Shown here one piece after another: positions 9,131-17,724 of a stretch of DNA of 64,000 nucleotides (positions within the stretch are counted from its first letter, which is position 1; the number at the start of each line of letters is the position of its first letter). The stretch covers positions 1 through 64,000 of the forward strand of contig NZ_FNHN01000012.1 of assembly GCF_900103525.1 (NCBI RefSeq), read 5' to 3'. This DNA is from Bacillus sp. OK048 (GTDB lineage: Bacteria > Bacillota > Bacilli > Bacillales > Cytobacillaceae). Made by a program: the position numbers and the translations under genes. The notes under the pieces were generated by a model. That model saw nothing but the letters and a program-made list of their open reading frames with translations, was not told the DNA's origin and did not search any database.

Positions 9131-9871
9131 TCAAATGGAATCATTCCCGTCGTTTTTTATTCTTCCTAAATAATAAATAATAAGATCTTGAAACTCCTCT
9201 ACCTCTTGTTTTCCCTTATCACTAATCATATAGGTTCCTCTTTTGATTCGCTCAAACCAACCATAGTAGTTTTTAGTTAAGATGGAGGGCGTTTTATCTC
9301 CTGTTCCCATCTGAATTAAAGCCTTCGGTGATAATGGTCCCATTGTATTTAGGTAACTGGCAATTTGAATGCAATTTTCTTTATAGGCGGTCATGATTTT
9401 TGTGCGATTACTTCCCCCAACATTGAAATCGGCACTGCGCCCGCTAATTTCCTTTAGAATAGCTTCTCTTTTCTTTTTTTGTCTGCCCGTTCCTGTTTTA
9501 CGTTTAAAAGGAGCAGGATGAATGAGTATATCTGCATTCGCACGGTTTCCCAGGAAGGAAACCACAATCAATCCCAGCTCTAACCTTTTGATTAAATGGA
9601 ATTTATCTGACCATTGTTTAGAATTCATCCGAGTTTTTGGTTTTGGAATCGCAATATACACTTGATCCGTTAATCTTTGTCGTTTGGTAGCTTGTATCAG
9701 AAGATCCACACTTAACGTGAGCTTCAGTTCAATAATAACCAACGTATCCTCTTTTACTGCCACCATGTCGCAGTCCTTTACTTCACCGTAGACATCATAG
9801 CCTTCAAGCGAAAAATAATTTTGAATTGGTTTATATAAATCTACCTCTTGTAGCTTGTTATTTTCCTTCAT
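9131..9871 (-). CDS. DUF2161 putative PD-(D/E)XK-type phosphodiesterase
   Basis: A 246-residue protein. The N-terminal part has the PD-(D/E)XK pattern: D34 in CDMVAV, then IIELK with E48 and K50 as the catalytic acid and lysine. This matches DUF2161 family proteins annotated as putative nucleases/phosphodiesterases. After a basic linker around 125-140 (KRKTGTGRQKKKREAIL), the C-terminal half resembles a winged helix (LSPKALIQMGTGDKTPSILTKN). An AGGAG site lies six bases before ATG. It is a lone gene with no modification enzyme nearby, so it is not an obvious restriction system. Family assignment good, biological role unknown. Confidence 0.75.
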   Translation of the reverse strand: MKENNKLQEVDLYKPIQNYFSLEGYDVYGEVKDCDMVAVKEDTLVIIELKLTLSVDLLIQATKRQRLTDQVYIAIPKPKTRMNSKQWSDKFHLIKRLELGLIVVSFLGNRANADILIHPAPFKRKTGTGRQKKKREAILKEISGRSADFNVGGSNRTKIMTAYKENCIQIASYLNTMGPLSPKALIQMGTGDKTPSILTKNYYGWFERIKRGTYMISDKGKQEVEEFQDLIIYYLGRIKNDGNDSI

Positions 9872-10041
9872 ATGAATCTCCTACTGTAAAAATAATCGTA
9901 TCGTTATCTTACCATGAAACTCGTTATAGTTTATTGAGATTTTTAAAGCGTTGAGCTGGAAATAGCATAATCTGTCAGAATTATGGTAATATTATTTTAT
10001 TCAAAAAAATAAAGTACATAACGTGTATCATGGGGGAGAAA

Positions 10042-11610
10042 ATGAACAGAAAACTCTTAACACATCTATATTGGGTGATACCCACCGTCATTATGATTTT
10101 TGGCTTTTTGTTATTATCTTATCAAAACTTTTCAAAAGTAACAGAACCACCTGCGCCAGATTGGAGTAGAGCTTTATTTATTGGAAAAACAGATATCAAT
10201 AAATTACCTCCTGTGAAAAAAACAGAAGATGGAAGCTTCATTTTTACTAGATTTGAAAATGGCAAACTAGCAACTACTACAATGAATAAGGATTTTATTA
10301 TTCAAGATCAGAAGTCGTATGACATTCCAGTGGATAAGTGGACACAAGTATTTCAGAAAGAAGAGACAATTCTCTATTTTGATTTTAAAAATATTTATGA
10401 TATGAATAGGAATATTATTGTCTCAAATGTTGAGAAATTCTATCCTTTAGGGACGACCATTTTTTATCTAAAAGAAAAAGAACTCTATCAGCTTACACCA
10501 GAAAATATGAAATCTGAAAAAATCATGGATGCTGACCTAAATAAACTTGATATCATCCTCCAAGAAGACGAAGTGGGAGTAAAAATACTAGTCTATACAT
10601 CAGATACGAATGGAGTCGATATTTCCCTACAACAATTTATCAATGGAAAAATGAATACGATATACCAAACGAGATTAAAAGTAGATCCGGGAAAAGTTGT
10701 CAACGACATCGCGTTTGCTTTAAACGATCAAAAACTAGCTTTATTACTACAGGAAGAACTTGAACAAACCCAAGGAAAACCAGAGTTCTTCACCTATTAT
10801 ATGGAAACAAGTTTGACCAATCAGGACGCGCAACCTTTACACAAATTATCCTTTGAAGATCCAGCCGGGAGTCACAGCTTGAAAGAAGTTTCTGACGTCG
10901 TTTTTAAATACAGCAATGGAAAACCTACCATTTTATTTAAAGCAAATGGACGGACAGAAACCCGATACAATGACAATACTACATTTAATATTTACACTGC
11001 TGTAATAACCGAAAATGGTACAACGAAAACAGAGCGACGCAGCAATACTCCAGAGATTTCTACTAACCCTCAATGGATTAATGACGAAACGATTGCATGG
11101 TTAGAATTAGGCGCAGAAGTGCATAAAATCAACATTTCAACAGCTGATATTGATAAAGTCAGCGACCTAATCAAGATTACTCAAGGTGACTGGCTAAATG
11201 CCCTTGGAAAAACGCTTGGTATGATAACCACATCCTTTTTTGGGATAGCACTTTCTGTAATTTGGTTTTTATGGCCAATTATTTTTATAGTGGTAATGTA
11301 TTTCTTTAAGCATAGAACCATTGACCGTGATCCAACTTGGTTCTTTTATACTGGAATTGGACTTTATATACTTGCAGCAGTCATATGGAGAGATCGATTT
11401 TTTGTTGACAGTATTTATTCAAAAGCACCGAATTATTTAACCTTTACCGGCAGTTCGTATTTTTATATGATCGTTTTTGCCATCATTGCGTATTGCTTAG
11501 CGATTCATGCAAAGCGAGTTAATGATTGGAGTGGCACAACAAGAATAATTTATTTTGTAGGCTTACATGTTTTACTTCTTACAATATTTTTTGGGCCTTA
11601 TATTATTTAA
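10042..11610 (+). CDS. Uncharacterised membrane-anchored protein
   Basis: A 522-residue protein. Residues about 7-27 form a membrane anchor. About 340 residues follow without hydrophobic spans, with repeated short beta-strand/acidic-turn pieces, probably an extracytoplasmic sensor-like beta domain. The last 150 residues hold four predicted membrane spans. ATG 10042 is preferred because GGGGGAG precedes it; an in-frame ATG at 10030 has no ribosome site. I do not recognise the family. The gene is monocistronic with its own terminator, in a plus-strand pair with the GNAT gene. Confidence 0.75.
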   Translation: MNRKLLTHLYWVIPTVIMIFGFLLLSYQNFSKVTEPPAPDWSRALFIGKTDINKLPPVKKTEDGSFIFTRFENGKLATTTMNKDFIIQDQKSYDIPVDKWTQVFQKEETILYFDFKNIYDMNRNIIVSNVEKFYPLGTTIFYLKEKELYQLTPENMKSEKIMDADLNKLDIILQEDEVGVKILVYTSDTNGVDISLQQFINGKMNTIYQTRLKVDPGKVVNDIAFALNDQKLALLLQEELEQTQGKPEFFTYYMETSLTNQDAQPLHKLSFEDPAGSHSLKEVSDVVFKYSNGKPTILFKANGRTETRYNDNTTFNIYTAVITENGTTKTERRSNTPEISTNPQWINDETIAWLELGAEVHKINISTADIDKVSDLIKITQGDWLNALGKTLGMITTSFFGIALSVIWFLWPIIFIVVMYFFKHRTIDRDPTWFFYTGIGLYILAAVIWRDRFFVDSIYSKAPNYLTFTGSSYFYMIVFAIIAYCLAIHAKRVNDWSGTTRIIYFVGLHVLLLTIFFGPYII

Positions 11611-11613
11611 TTT

Positions 11614-11650
11614 TAAAAACCCCATTTCAAATTGAAATGGAGTTTTTTTA
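11614..11650 (+). terminator. Intrinsic terminator
   Basis: AAACCCCATTTCAA pairs with TTGAAATGGAGTTT (one mismatch), followed by a T-run; it ends the 522-aa membrane protein gene. Confidence 0.8.
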
Positions 11651-11778
11651 TATAGAATTAATTCTTGATTTAATGTGGTAACGAAACAAAAGCAGCCTAT
11701 TTTCATACTATAGGTTAGATATTCGACCTGCTGACATACAATGAATTTTCTTGGATTTCGAAGGAGATGCAAAGATAA

Positions 11779-12219
11779 ATGACTATTAGGAGAGCAACTT
11801 ATGAAGAGACTCAAAGAATCTTAAATTACCATTTGGAAGTATTAAAAGAAGCGACAATGGGTTATGTTACGCCAAGCCGAGAAAAGGCAATGGAACTCAT
11901 GTCCCCGTTTCTACATGGCGGTGGTTATTACCTTGTTCAAATAAAAAATAATATGATACAAGGATGGGTTGGTTTAGGGCAAATCATTGATCAGAATACG
12001 GATGAAACTGTCGGTTTTATCAATGAAATGTATGTACTCCCACCCTATCGCAATCAAGGTGCAGCTAAAAAATTATGTCAGGCTGCATTTAGTCAATTAC
12101 GTGCTAAAGGCTATAAAAAAGTCCAATTAAATGTATATGCAGGAAATCATGCGAAGCAACTTTATGAAAAGCTAGGATTTAAAGATATTACTACTTTGAT
12201 GACGAAAAACTTATTGTAG
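11779..12219 (+). CDS. GNAT family N-acetyltransferase
   Basis: A 146-residue acetyl-CoA-dependent acetyltransferase. Motif A is visible as INEMYVLPPYRNQGAAKKL (about 81-99), whose RNQGAA forms the pyrophosphate loop. Motif B is YAGNHAKQLYEKLGFKD near the C-terminus. Such enzymes acetylate small amines or protein N-termini; the acceptor cannot be predicted. GAAGGAG lies about ten bases before ATG. It is separate from the gene upstream, which ends in a terminator, and faces the FAD monooxygenase gene. Confidence 0.9.
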   Translation: MTIRRATYEETQRILNYHLEVLKEATMGYVTPSREKAMELMSPFLHGGGYYLVQIKNNMIQGWVGLGQIIDQNTDETVGFINEMYVLPPYRNQGAAKKLCQAAFSQLRAKGYKKVQLNVYAGNHAKQLYEKLGFKDITTLMTKNLL

Positions 12220-12246
12220 TGAAAGCATTCAAGCTTGAAATCTTGT

Positions 12247-12396
12247 TTATCCCCTTTTTCGGATAAACATATAATTTCCCATACACCACAATCCTACTAA
12301 TCCCAAAATAAAAAAAACAGGCATCGAATATACAAGAAAAACTGCATAATCAGCAATTTTTGTATATTTGGTGCCTGTCACCGATGTTTTTATCAT
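12247..12396 (-). CDS. Possible small membrane protein (49 aa) after the FAD monooxygenase
   Basis: Begins MIKTSVTGTKYTKIADYAVF, has one long hydrophobic segment (about 16-42) and a basic end (FIRKRG). Its ATG overlaps the stop codon of the FAD enzyme in an ATGA arrangement, suggesting translational coupling. No clear ribosome site is seen. It could be chance, so confidence is limited. Confidence 0.4.
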   Translation of the reverse strand: MIKTSVTGTKYTKIADYAVFLVYSMPVFFILGLVGLWCMGNYMFIRKRG

Positions 12397-13484
12397 TTAT
12401 AAGCAAATTTCTCGGAAATGGATGTTTCTTGTTTTAGTTGCATGATTTGTTGTGTTTTGATTTCATTTTTTCTGTTCATTTCGAAGAGTTTTAATTGCTC
12501 TGCGCTTATATTATTTTCTATAAGCGCTTGGGTTAGGATTGGTGCTAGGACATGAGCGTCTTTCATTCCACAGTTAATTCCAATCGCACCGGTTGGTGTC
12601 ATGGTATGTGCGGCATCACCTATGAGGACTAATCCGTCCTCAACCCAAGTTTCACTACGCGAGCTTTGTACCTTTAAACAAACAAAGTCGTTCCAAGTAC
12701 GCAGGTGCTCATTGACGCTCTCTTCAAGTTCTGGAAAACTTTCAACCAATGGCTCAAGAAAAGGCTGCAGTGAACCTTTCCGTAATTTAGGAAAAGAGCC
12801 CTCTGCTATATTCCAGCCAATTTGGATGAGACCCCCAGTTTGTGTGAACAATGCTAGTTGATGACCATTAACAAGGACCATTCTTGTTGATGGTTCCCAT
12901 CCTACTGGTGCAGGAATTTTTGCCCACAATACATCATACCCGTGTGTCATTTCAATTGTCGGTATCTTTGCTAGCTTTCTTACGGTTGAATAACGACCAT
13001 CTGCTCCGATGGTAACCTTGCTTGAGATGTGGATTTCTTCCCTATCCCTGATCGCCTTAACCCCGGTATAGAATCCTTTATCATCCTGAATTAATTCTTT
13101 AACAGTCGTACTAAATAATAGTTGAAAATTTTTATTTCCCTCTGAGTCGTGGATGATCGCATTTAGTAAATGTGTTTGGGGGACATGGATTCCGACATGG
13201 TCTTCATGGGCACCTGGTGTTATACTGTTGACGATATTTTTTCCCGCGAAGTACTCTACTTTTTTCATTTTTAGAAGTCCAAGCTCTTCTATCTTTTCAA
13301 ATAATTTGTGTTCCTTTAAGATTGATTCCGTTTCAGCGTTAATATGCTCGCCTCTAAATTGTCTATTAACTCCAGCAGATCGTTCAATAATAATGGTTGA
13401 TACACCGTTTTTAGCTAATAAATGTCCGAGTAATATCCCTGCAGGTCCGCCGCCAACGATACACACATCTGCTTGTAAGTTCAT
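12393..13484 (-). CDS. FAD-dependent monooxygenase (UbiH/PheA family)
   Basis: A 363-residue flavoprotein hydroxylase of the p-hydroxybenzoate-hydroxylase fold. The N-terminal dinucleotide motif is VCIVGGGPAGILLGHLLA (about 7-24), an internal DG motif is TIGADGRYSTVRKLA, and the second FAD motif is LVLIGDAAHTMTPTGA. These enzymes use NAD(P)H and oxygen on aromatic or polyketide-like substrates. ATG 13484 is chosen because AGAAGGTGG precedes it; a GTG three codons upstream sits inside that site. No ubiquinone genes are near. An inverted AACCG/CGGTT pair overlaps its putative promoter, so it may be repressor controlled. Confidence 0.87.
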   Translation of the reverse strand: MNLQADVCIVGGGPAGILLGHLLAKNGVSTIIIERSAGVNRQFRGEHINAETESILKEHKLFEKIEELGLLKMKKVEYFAGKNIVNSITPGAHEDHVGIHVPQTHLLNAIIHDSEGNKNFQLLFSTTVKELIQDDKGFYTGVKAIRDREEIHISSKVTIGADGRYSTVRKLAKIPTIEMTHGYDVLWAKIPAPVGWEPSTRMVLVNGHQLALFTQTGGLIQIGWNIAEGSFPKLRKGSLQPFLEPLVESFPELEESVNEHLRTWNDFVCLKVQSSRSETWVEDGLVLIGDAAHTMTPTGAIGINCGMKDAHVLAPILTQALIENNISAEQLKLFEMNRKNEIKTQQIMQLKQETSISEKFAYK

Positions 13485-13514
13485 GTTACCCACCTTCTAA
13501 TGTAGTTTTTTCTT

Positions 13515-13553
13515 TATATAGTATAACCGTATTTTTCAATCAATTGTTCGGTT
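13515..13553 (-). promoter_or_regulatory. Putative promoter and operator-like repeat of the FAD monooxygenase
   Basis: Read on the minus strand: -35 TTGATT (13538-13543), 17-base spacer, -10 TATATA (13515-13520). The inverted pair AACCG/CGGTT (13525-13529 and 13549-13553) brackets the -35 region. No TetR- or MarR-type gene is adjacent. Assignment from pattern only. Confidence 0.4.
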
Positions 13554-13676
13554 TAAAAAGTTTCTTTATAAGAAAAAAAGTTAAGTATAGAGTAACAAAT
13601 TTAGAACAACTGGTCAAATTTCAAAATATTATGGAAACAAGGCGGGATATGCCGTTTTGTTTTTTTCATTAATCAT

Positions 13677-14087
13677 TTATTTATGTCTTAAGTGTATTCC
13701 AGAATGAATAGTTAGTTTAATACTTCTTTTGTTGTGTCTGACACTAAGCCTATCCTTTAAAGAAGAAACGATAATCGAGCTGCCCAGCCAGAACAGTAAT
13801 CCTAATACGATACTTAAAGCCCAGTTGCCGCTAACATGTAATACCGTCCACACGGTTGCTACACAAACAACGCCGCCAATCATTCCAAACACAGAGCCAT
13901 TGGCAATTTTAGCCGCTTTTTTAGATCCAGACGCAATTCCCATCATCAGCACCGCAGTTATCATCACGGCTGGGAAGGCAGCAAAGATTCCAGCGAGGAT
14001 TTTCCATGGAGATAAGACCGTTATCAAATAGCTAATCATCACAGCCGCTCCCCCGAGAGTAAAGCGAATAAGTAGATCTTTATACAT
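13677..14087 (-). CDS. DUF3147 family membrane protein, copy 2
   Basis: A 136-residue protein with about four transmembrane spans, beginning MYKDLLIRFTLGGAAVMIS, and a basic cytoplasmic tail rich in Arg/Lys/His. It shares the pattern LxxRFxLGGxAVxIS...AGIFAAFPAV with the gene just upstream, so the two are tandem paralogs. ATG 14087 follows GAAGGGTG. The gap to the upstream paralog is 17 bases, implying one operon. DUF3147 proteins are small integral membrane proteins of unknown role; two unlike subunits might form a heteromer. Confidence 0.75.
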   Translation of the reverse strand: MYKDLLIRFTLGGAAVMISYLITVLSPWKILAGIFAAFPAVMITAVLMMGIASGSKKAAKIANGSVFGMIGGVVCVATVWTVLHVSGNWALSIVLGLLFWLGSSIIVSSLKDRLSVRHNKRSIKLTIHSGIHLRHK

Positions 14088-14104
14088 AACTGGCACCCTT
14101 CCCA

Positions 14105-14464
14105 TTAGTAAGTAGTAATCAAAACCACAGCCATTGAAACGACAAGCCAAAATCCCATTGCCTGCGCGAGACCTCGTTTCCATCCATGTCTTGGCAGGAG
14201 ATAACCAGCTAATATGGCTACTAGTATGTTGATTGCCATTCCAACAATCGCACCTTTAGATAATAAGATTGAATGAGCAACTAATTCCTCTCCCCTAAAA
14301 TCCAAACCGACCGTTAATAAAGCAGCTAAGTAAACAGCAGGAAAAGCAGCAAATATGCCACCGGCTTTTTCACCTAAATTCCTGGCAACAAGTGTTGAAA
14401 TTACTACCGCTCCTCCTCCTAAAACAAATCTAAGGAGTAACGCACCTATTGATAAATCTACCAA
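14105..14464 (-). CDS. DUF3147 family membrane protein, copy 1
   Basis: A 119-residue protein with four predicted membrane spans; it contains LLRFVLGGGAVVIS near the N-terminus and GGIFAAFPAVYLAALL about 20 residues later, the family core. It starts with TTG after GAGGTG. It lacks the long basic tail of its downstream paralog. Transcription probably starts near 14548, with a CRP/FNR-like palindrome between promoter and gene. Function unknown. Confidence 0.75.
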   Translation of the reverse strand: MVDLSIGALLLRFVLGGGAVVISTLVARNLGEKAGGIFAAFPAVYLAALLTVGLDFRGEELVAHSILLSKGAIVGMAINILVAILAGYLLPRHGWKRGLAQAMGFWLVVSMAVVLITTY

Positions 14465-14519
14465 TGCCTTTCACCTCTAATAGTTAGTTTTCTTAGCTGA
14501 CCGATTCCTTTTTGATGAA

Positions 14520-14535
14520 TGTGAACTTTTTCACA
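14520..14535. promoter_or_regulatory. CRP/FNR-type palindrome TGTGA-N6-TCACA
   Basis: TGTGAACTTTTTCACA is a perfect 5-6-5 palindrome matching the CRP/FNR family consensus. It lies downstream of a plausible minus-strand promoter (-35 TTGTTA 14577-14582, 16-base spacer, -10 TAGAAT 14555-14560) at roughly +13 to +28, the position of a repressor rather than an activator. Pattern evidence only. Confidence 0.45.
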
Positions 14536-14554
14536 TAACGAATTTAATACCTTC

Positions 14555-14582
14555 ATTCTACCTCATTTTTGCTTCTTAACAA
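14555..14582 (-). promoter_or_regulatory. Putative sigma-A promoter of the DUF3147 pair
   Basis: TTGTTA, 16 bases, TAGAAT on the minus strand, about 90 bases before the TTG start of the first DUF3147 gene. Confidence 0.45.
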
Positions 14583-14639
14583 GTGAACATTTCTTTACTT
14601 TTTTTAAAGCGTTACCATACTAAAGTTAGAGGATTCAAC

Positions 14640-14670
14640 AAAAAAAGAAAAACCCTTTATTTCGGGTTTT
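14640..14670 (-). terminator. Intrinsic terminator of the 2-hydroxyacid dehydrogenase gene
   Basis: Minus-strand AAAACCC and GGGTTTT arms around an eight-base loop, followed by a T-rich run. Confidence 0.8.
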
Positions 14671-14687
14671 CAAATGAATTATATCCT

Positions 14688-15620
14688 TTAATATCCTTTT
14701 TTTGTATCAACTAAATTCTTAAGAGGTTTGTTTTCTTCAATATTCATAAGTGTTTCAAGAAAACAAGCCGCCCCTTCTTGTGGAGTGGTAACGGCCGAAA
14801 CATGAGGAGTAATTTGAACTCTAGGGTGGCTCCATAATAGATTATTTTCAGGTAGTGGCTCTTGTGAAAAAACGTCGAGAACTGCAAATCTAATTTGCTT
14901 TCCCGTTAATGCCTGTAGTAAAGCTTCTTCATCTACCGAAGCACCTCGACCGACATTAATAAAGCCTGTATTGGATAAATGGTTAAAGATTGTTCCGTTA
15001 AAAAACTTTTCGGTTTTTTCCGTAAGTGGCAAGGTGTTGATGATGTAGTTCATTTCACTTAATCGGGAAAAATGAGAATCCAGTTTCACGACCTCTTTAA
15101 AATAAGCTTTTTCCTGACCGCTTAAAGAAACCCCATAGACGTCAACACCTAATCCCGAAAAAACCTTCGCTATCATTTGACCAATTTCGCCAGTACCATA
15201 AACAAGAACACTTTGATCACCTACTAATTTCGGCGTTAACTGGTTCCAAATTTTTTGCTCCTGTTGATTTTGGAAAACATCATGTAATTGTAAATCCTTT
15301 AAGATGTAGCTTAAACAATACTCGGCAATTCTTTGTCCAAAAGAACAAATCGTTCTTGTTAATAAAACCGCTTCATTCCATTTCTTCTTATATAAGAAAC
15401 GGTCAACCCCTGCTCCAAGAGAATGAATCCATTTTACATTGCTGTACTCATAGTCAGCTTTAAGGTTAAAGGAAACTAGTGCATCTGCCCAGTTTATATC
15501 ATTTTGTGTCAATTTATCCTCAGGAATAAAACGAAAAGTCTTTTGCGGGACTTTCTTTTCGATTATTGTTTGAAGTTCTTTATACATGGGACTGACTACT
15601 AAAATAGTTGATATGTTCAT
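14688..15620 (-). CDS. D-2-hydroxyacid dehydrogenase family protein
   Basis: A 310-residue NAD(P)-dependent dehydrogenase. The Rossmann motif is VLVYGTGEIGQMIAKVF (about 148-164). The conserved catalytic arginine lies in FINVGRGASVDEEAL, the glutamate in VFSQEPLPENN and the histidine in ITPHVSAVT. These enzymes reduce 2-keto acids to D-2-hydroxy acids. The N-terminal substrate domain is shorter and more divergent than in SerA or PdxB and no ACT domain is present. ATG 15620 is preferred as AAAGAGGTG lies just before it. A small unknown gene ends 26 bases upstream. Substrate unknown. Confidence 0.88.
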   Translation of the reverse strand: MNISTILVVSPMYKELQTIIEKKVPQKTFRFIPEDKLTQNDINWADALVSFNLKADYEYSNVKWIHSLGAGVDRFLYKKKWNEAVLLTRTICSFGQRIAEYCLSYILKDLQLHDVFQNQQEQKIWNQLTPKLVGDQSVLVYGTGEIGQMIAKVFSGLGVDVYGVSLSGQEKAYFKEVVKLDSHFSRLSEMNYIINTLPLTEKTEKFFNGTIFNHLSNTGFINVGRGASVDEEALLQALTGKQIRFAVLDVFSQEPLPENNLLWSHPRVQITPHVSAVTTPQEGAACFLETLMNIEENKPLKNLVDTKKGY

Positions 15621-15646
15621 CTTTTCACCTCTTTTATTAATAAGAC

Positions 15647-15853
15647 TCAACCTTTAGGTACGTCGAGCGCTTGATAAGCAGCCTGGTATTTCCCGCCATC
15701 GGCTACTTCTGAATGGTATAATGCCTTAAGGGCAAAGTTTTTTTCTAATTCGTGCTCATTGATCAATTCTTTTAAATGCTTCTGCAGGTCTTTATTTTCT
15801 TTTACTAACTGTTTCATTTGTGTTTTAAAATACTTCATTGGGAGTTTTCTCAT
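15647..15853 (-). CDS. Small coiled-coil-like hypothetical protein (68 aa)
   Basis: A lysine- and glutamate-rich protein with heptad-like leucines (MKQLVKENKDLQKHLKELI), probably a short coiled coil, ending YQALDVPKG. The first ATG (15853) follows GG directly; a second in-frame ATG at 15838 is also possible, with GGATGAG as ribosome site. It lies 26 bases upstream of the 2-hydroxyacid dehydrogenase and may share its transcript. No family recognised. Confidence 0.55.
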   Translation of the reverse strand: MRKLPMKYFKTQMKQLVKENKDLQKHLKELINEHELEKNFALKALYHSEVADGGKYQAAYQALDVPKG

Positions 15854-15864
15854 CCTTTTTTATA

Positions 15865-15903
15865 AAAATAAGGACGATTATGTAAAATAAATCGTCCTTT
15901 TTT
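15865..15903. terminator. Intrinsic terminator after the RNA helicase gene
   Basis: AAGGACGATT pairs with AATCGTCCTT, flanked on both sides by T-rich/A-rich runs; it separates the helicase from the small gene downstream. Confidence 0.8.
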
Positions 15904-15912
15904 AAGAATCCA

Positions 15913-17358
15913 TTACTTTTTAGCTACGCTAACCTTCAGCTTCTTCCCTTTAACGGTTGTATTCTCCATTGCCTGTATCACTAGCGAACCCTTACCATTA
16001 AGGATGTCAACATAAGTTAAATTGTCCTGTATGGTGATAATGCCAATATCGTCGGAGGTAACTCCAGGAATATTTGAGATTGTGCCAACGAAATCTACCG
16101 CGCGAAGCTTTTTCTTTTTACCACCGCTAAAGTGAAGCTTGGTGATATCCTTATTGATCCGTGCCGTTTTATTATTTCTGACCACTCTGCGGCCACTTCG
16201 TTTTTCCTCAAACGCCGCTTGTCCACTTTTCACTGCATCCTCCGTCGGGGCATCCATTACAGGAATTTCAAAGCCGACGTATCTTTCAATTGCTTTAAGG
16301 TATTTCCCTTCAAACGGTGTTACGAAGGTAATCGCTTTTCCTTTATTACCTGCTCTACCCGTTCTTCCCGTGCGGTGAACGTAGCCCTCTTTTTCCATTG
16401 GCACATCGTAATTTATAATCAATGTCACATTATCAATGTCGATTCCACGTGCTGCCACATCCGTTGCCACAAGATAACGGAAATTCCCTGCTTTAAAACC
16501 GTCCATAACCCCGAATCGATCTTCTTGTTCTAATCCACCATGGAGTCTTTCACAAGAATAATTGGCTTCTTCCAATTCAGCATAGACATTTTCAACATTT
16601 TCTTTGGTTCGGCAAAAAATTATACTGCTATCTGGGTTTTCAACAACGGTAATATCTTTAAGGAGTGAAATCTTTTCATCTTCCTTTACTTCAATAACAG
16701 CGTGTTCAATCGTATTCGTTGTTACCCCAGTGGTAGCCATCTCAATATGGATGGGATCTTTCATATATTGATGACAAAGTTTTTCCACATCCTTCGGTAA
16801 GGTGGCCGAAAAAACCATCGTGACTCTGTCTTCTGGAAGTTCCTTGATGATGGATTCAACTTCTTCAATAAAACCCATATTGAGCATTTCATCCGCTTCA
16901 TCAATGACCAAATAGTTGATATGATCTAATTCAATAGTTCCCCTTTCGATATGATCTTTCATTCGACCAGGAGTCCCAACAACAACATGTGTTTTTTGCT
17001 TTAATTCTTCCTTTTGTTTTGAAAAAGGTTCTTTGCCATAGACAGCTAGTGCTTTAATCCTTTTAAATCGACCAATATTGGTAATATCCTCGCGAACTTG
17101 CACGGCGAGTTCTCGGGTTGGTGTAAGAATTAACGTTTGCGGCTTTTTTTCTTCCCAATCCATTAATTCGCAAATTGGAATGGCAAAGGAAGCCGTCTTA
17201 CCAGAACCAGTTTGCGATTTGACAACCAAATCCTGTTTTTCCAATGCCTTAGGGATCACTTTTTCTTGTACTTCTGTGGGATGATCATATTTTAAAACGG
17301 TCAGAGCCCTTGTTATTTCTTCACCTAAATGATAATCCTCAAAATTCTTCTCACTCAT
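15913..17358 (-). CDS. dbpA: DEAD-box RNA helicase, DbpA/YxiN type
   Basis: A 481-residue ATP-dependent RNA helicase. Motifs in order: Q-motif region [11 protein letters not shown], Walker [29 protein letters not shown] (DEADEML), SAT, the C-domain segment [16 protein letters not shown] and [10 protein letters not shown]. The last 75 residues (from about 405) form the DbpA RNA-binding (RRM-like) domain that in the YxiN/DbpA group directs the enzyme to 23S rRNA hairpin 92 during 50S assembly. GAGG lies seven bases before ATG. The 5' region (17359-17460) has a strong TATAAT at 17444-17449, giving a leader of about 80 bases. Confidence 0.93.
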   Translation of the reverse strand: MSEKNFEDYHLGEEITRALTVLKYDHPTEVQEKVIPKALEKQDLVVKSQTGSGKTASFAIPICELMDWEEKKPQTLILTPTRELAVQVREDITNIGRFKRIKALAVYGKEPFSKQKEELKQKTHVVVGTPGRMKDHIERGTIELDHINYLVIDEADEMLNMGFIEEVESIIKELPEDRVTMVFSATLPKDVEKLCHQYMKDPIHIEMATTGVTTNTIEHAVIEVKEDEKISLLKDITVVENPDSSIIFCRTKENVENVYAELEEANYSCERLHGGLEQEDRFGVMDGFKAGNFRYLVATDVAARGIDIDNVTLIINYDVPMEKEGYVHRTGRTGRAGNKGKAITFVTPFEGKYLKAIERYVGFEIPVMDAPTEDAVKSGQAAFEEKRSGRRVVRNNKTARINKDITKLHFSGGKKKKLRAVDFVGTISNIPGVTSDDIGIITIQDNLTYVDILNGKGSLVIQAMENTTVKGKKLKVSVAKK

Positions 17359-17724
17359 GTATTAACCTCATTTTATTAAATTATCCAACTTCTATATAGG
17401 ATTTCTCTCAAAGAAATATCATATGCAAAATCTGAATAGGTTTATTATACTTGAAAAACTGGGCTCTCGAGAATTTATTTTCGAATCTCTGTTACACAAC
17501 AGCTTCACAAGACCAAAGAGACATGATTATGCAATTTCACAATATATAGGAAATTTGTAGCAATCTTTGTAAAAAAATCGGAAATATCAAAAATATCGAC
17601 GCAAAATCTGTTATAATGAAATTATCCTGTTCTAGGGATACTATTATTTACGTAACGGACAGCATGCTAATTCAACTGTATACTCTTTTTTTATTTAAAC
17701 AATATTTCTAATAGGAGGTTATCT
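17359..17724. other. Divergent promoter region between dbpA-type helicase and guanylate-kinase-like gene
   Basis: No gene is seen. On the minus strand TATAAT (17444-17449) is a likely -10 for the helicase with only a weak -35. On the plus strand TGTTATAAT (17609-17617) is an extended -10 for the kinase-like gene. Between them are a perfect CTGTT-ACAC-AACAG inverted repeat (17489-17502) and a TCTCGAGA palindrome (about 17465-17472). None matches a regulator I can name. Confidence 0.45.

Noticed and set aside
9131-9871. Restriction endonuclease of a restriction-modification system
   Set aside because: The nuclease-like motif is present but no methyltransferase or specificity gene is nearby, and DUF2161 fits better.
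12370-12382. Exact 13-mer GGTGCCTGTCACC found here and at 62622-62634
   Set aside because: In 64 kb some tens of exact 13-mer pairs are expected by chance; both fall in coding frames reading VTGT, so no element is claimed.
13632-13668. Strong plus-oriented hairpin with T-run (AAACAAGGCGG...CCGTTTTGTTT)
   Set aside because: No plus-strand gene leads into it; on the minus strand it is weakened by A-C mismatches. It may serve the DUF3147 pair, but I do not call it.
14604-14617. Cre-like TTAAAGCGTTACCA upstream of the DUF3147 genes
   Set aside because: Two mismatches and a position well upstream of the predicted -35; too weak to list.
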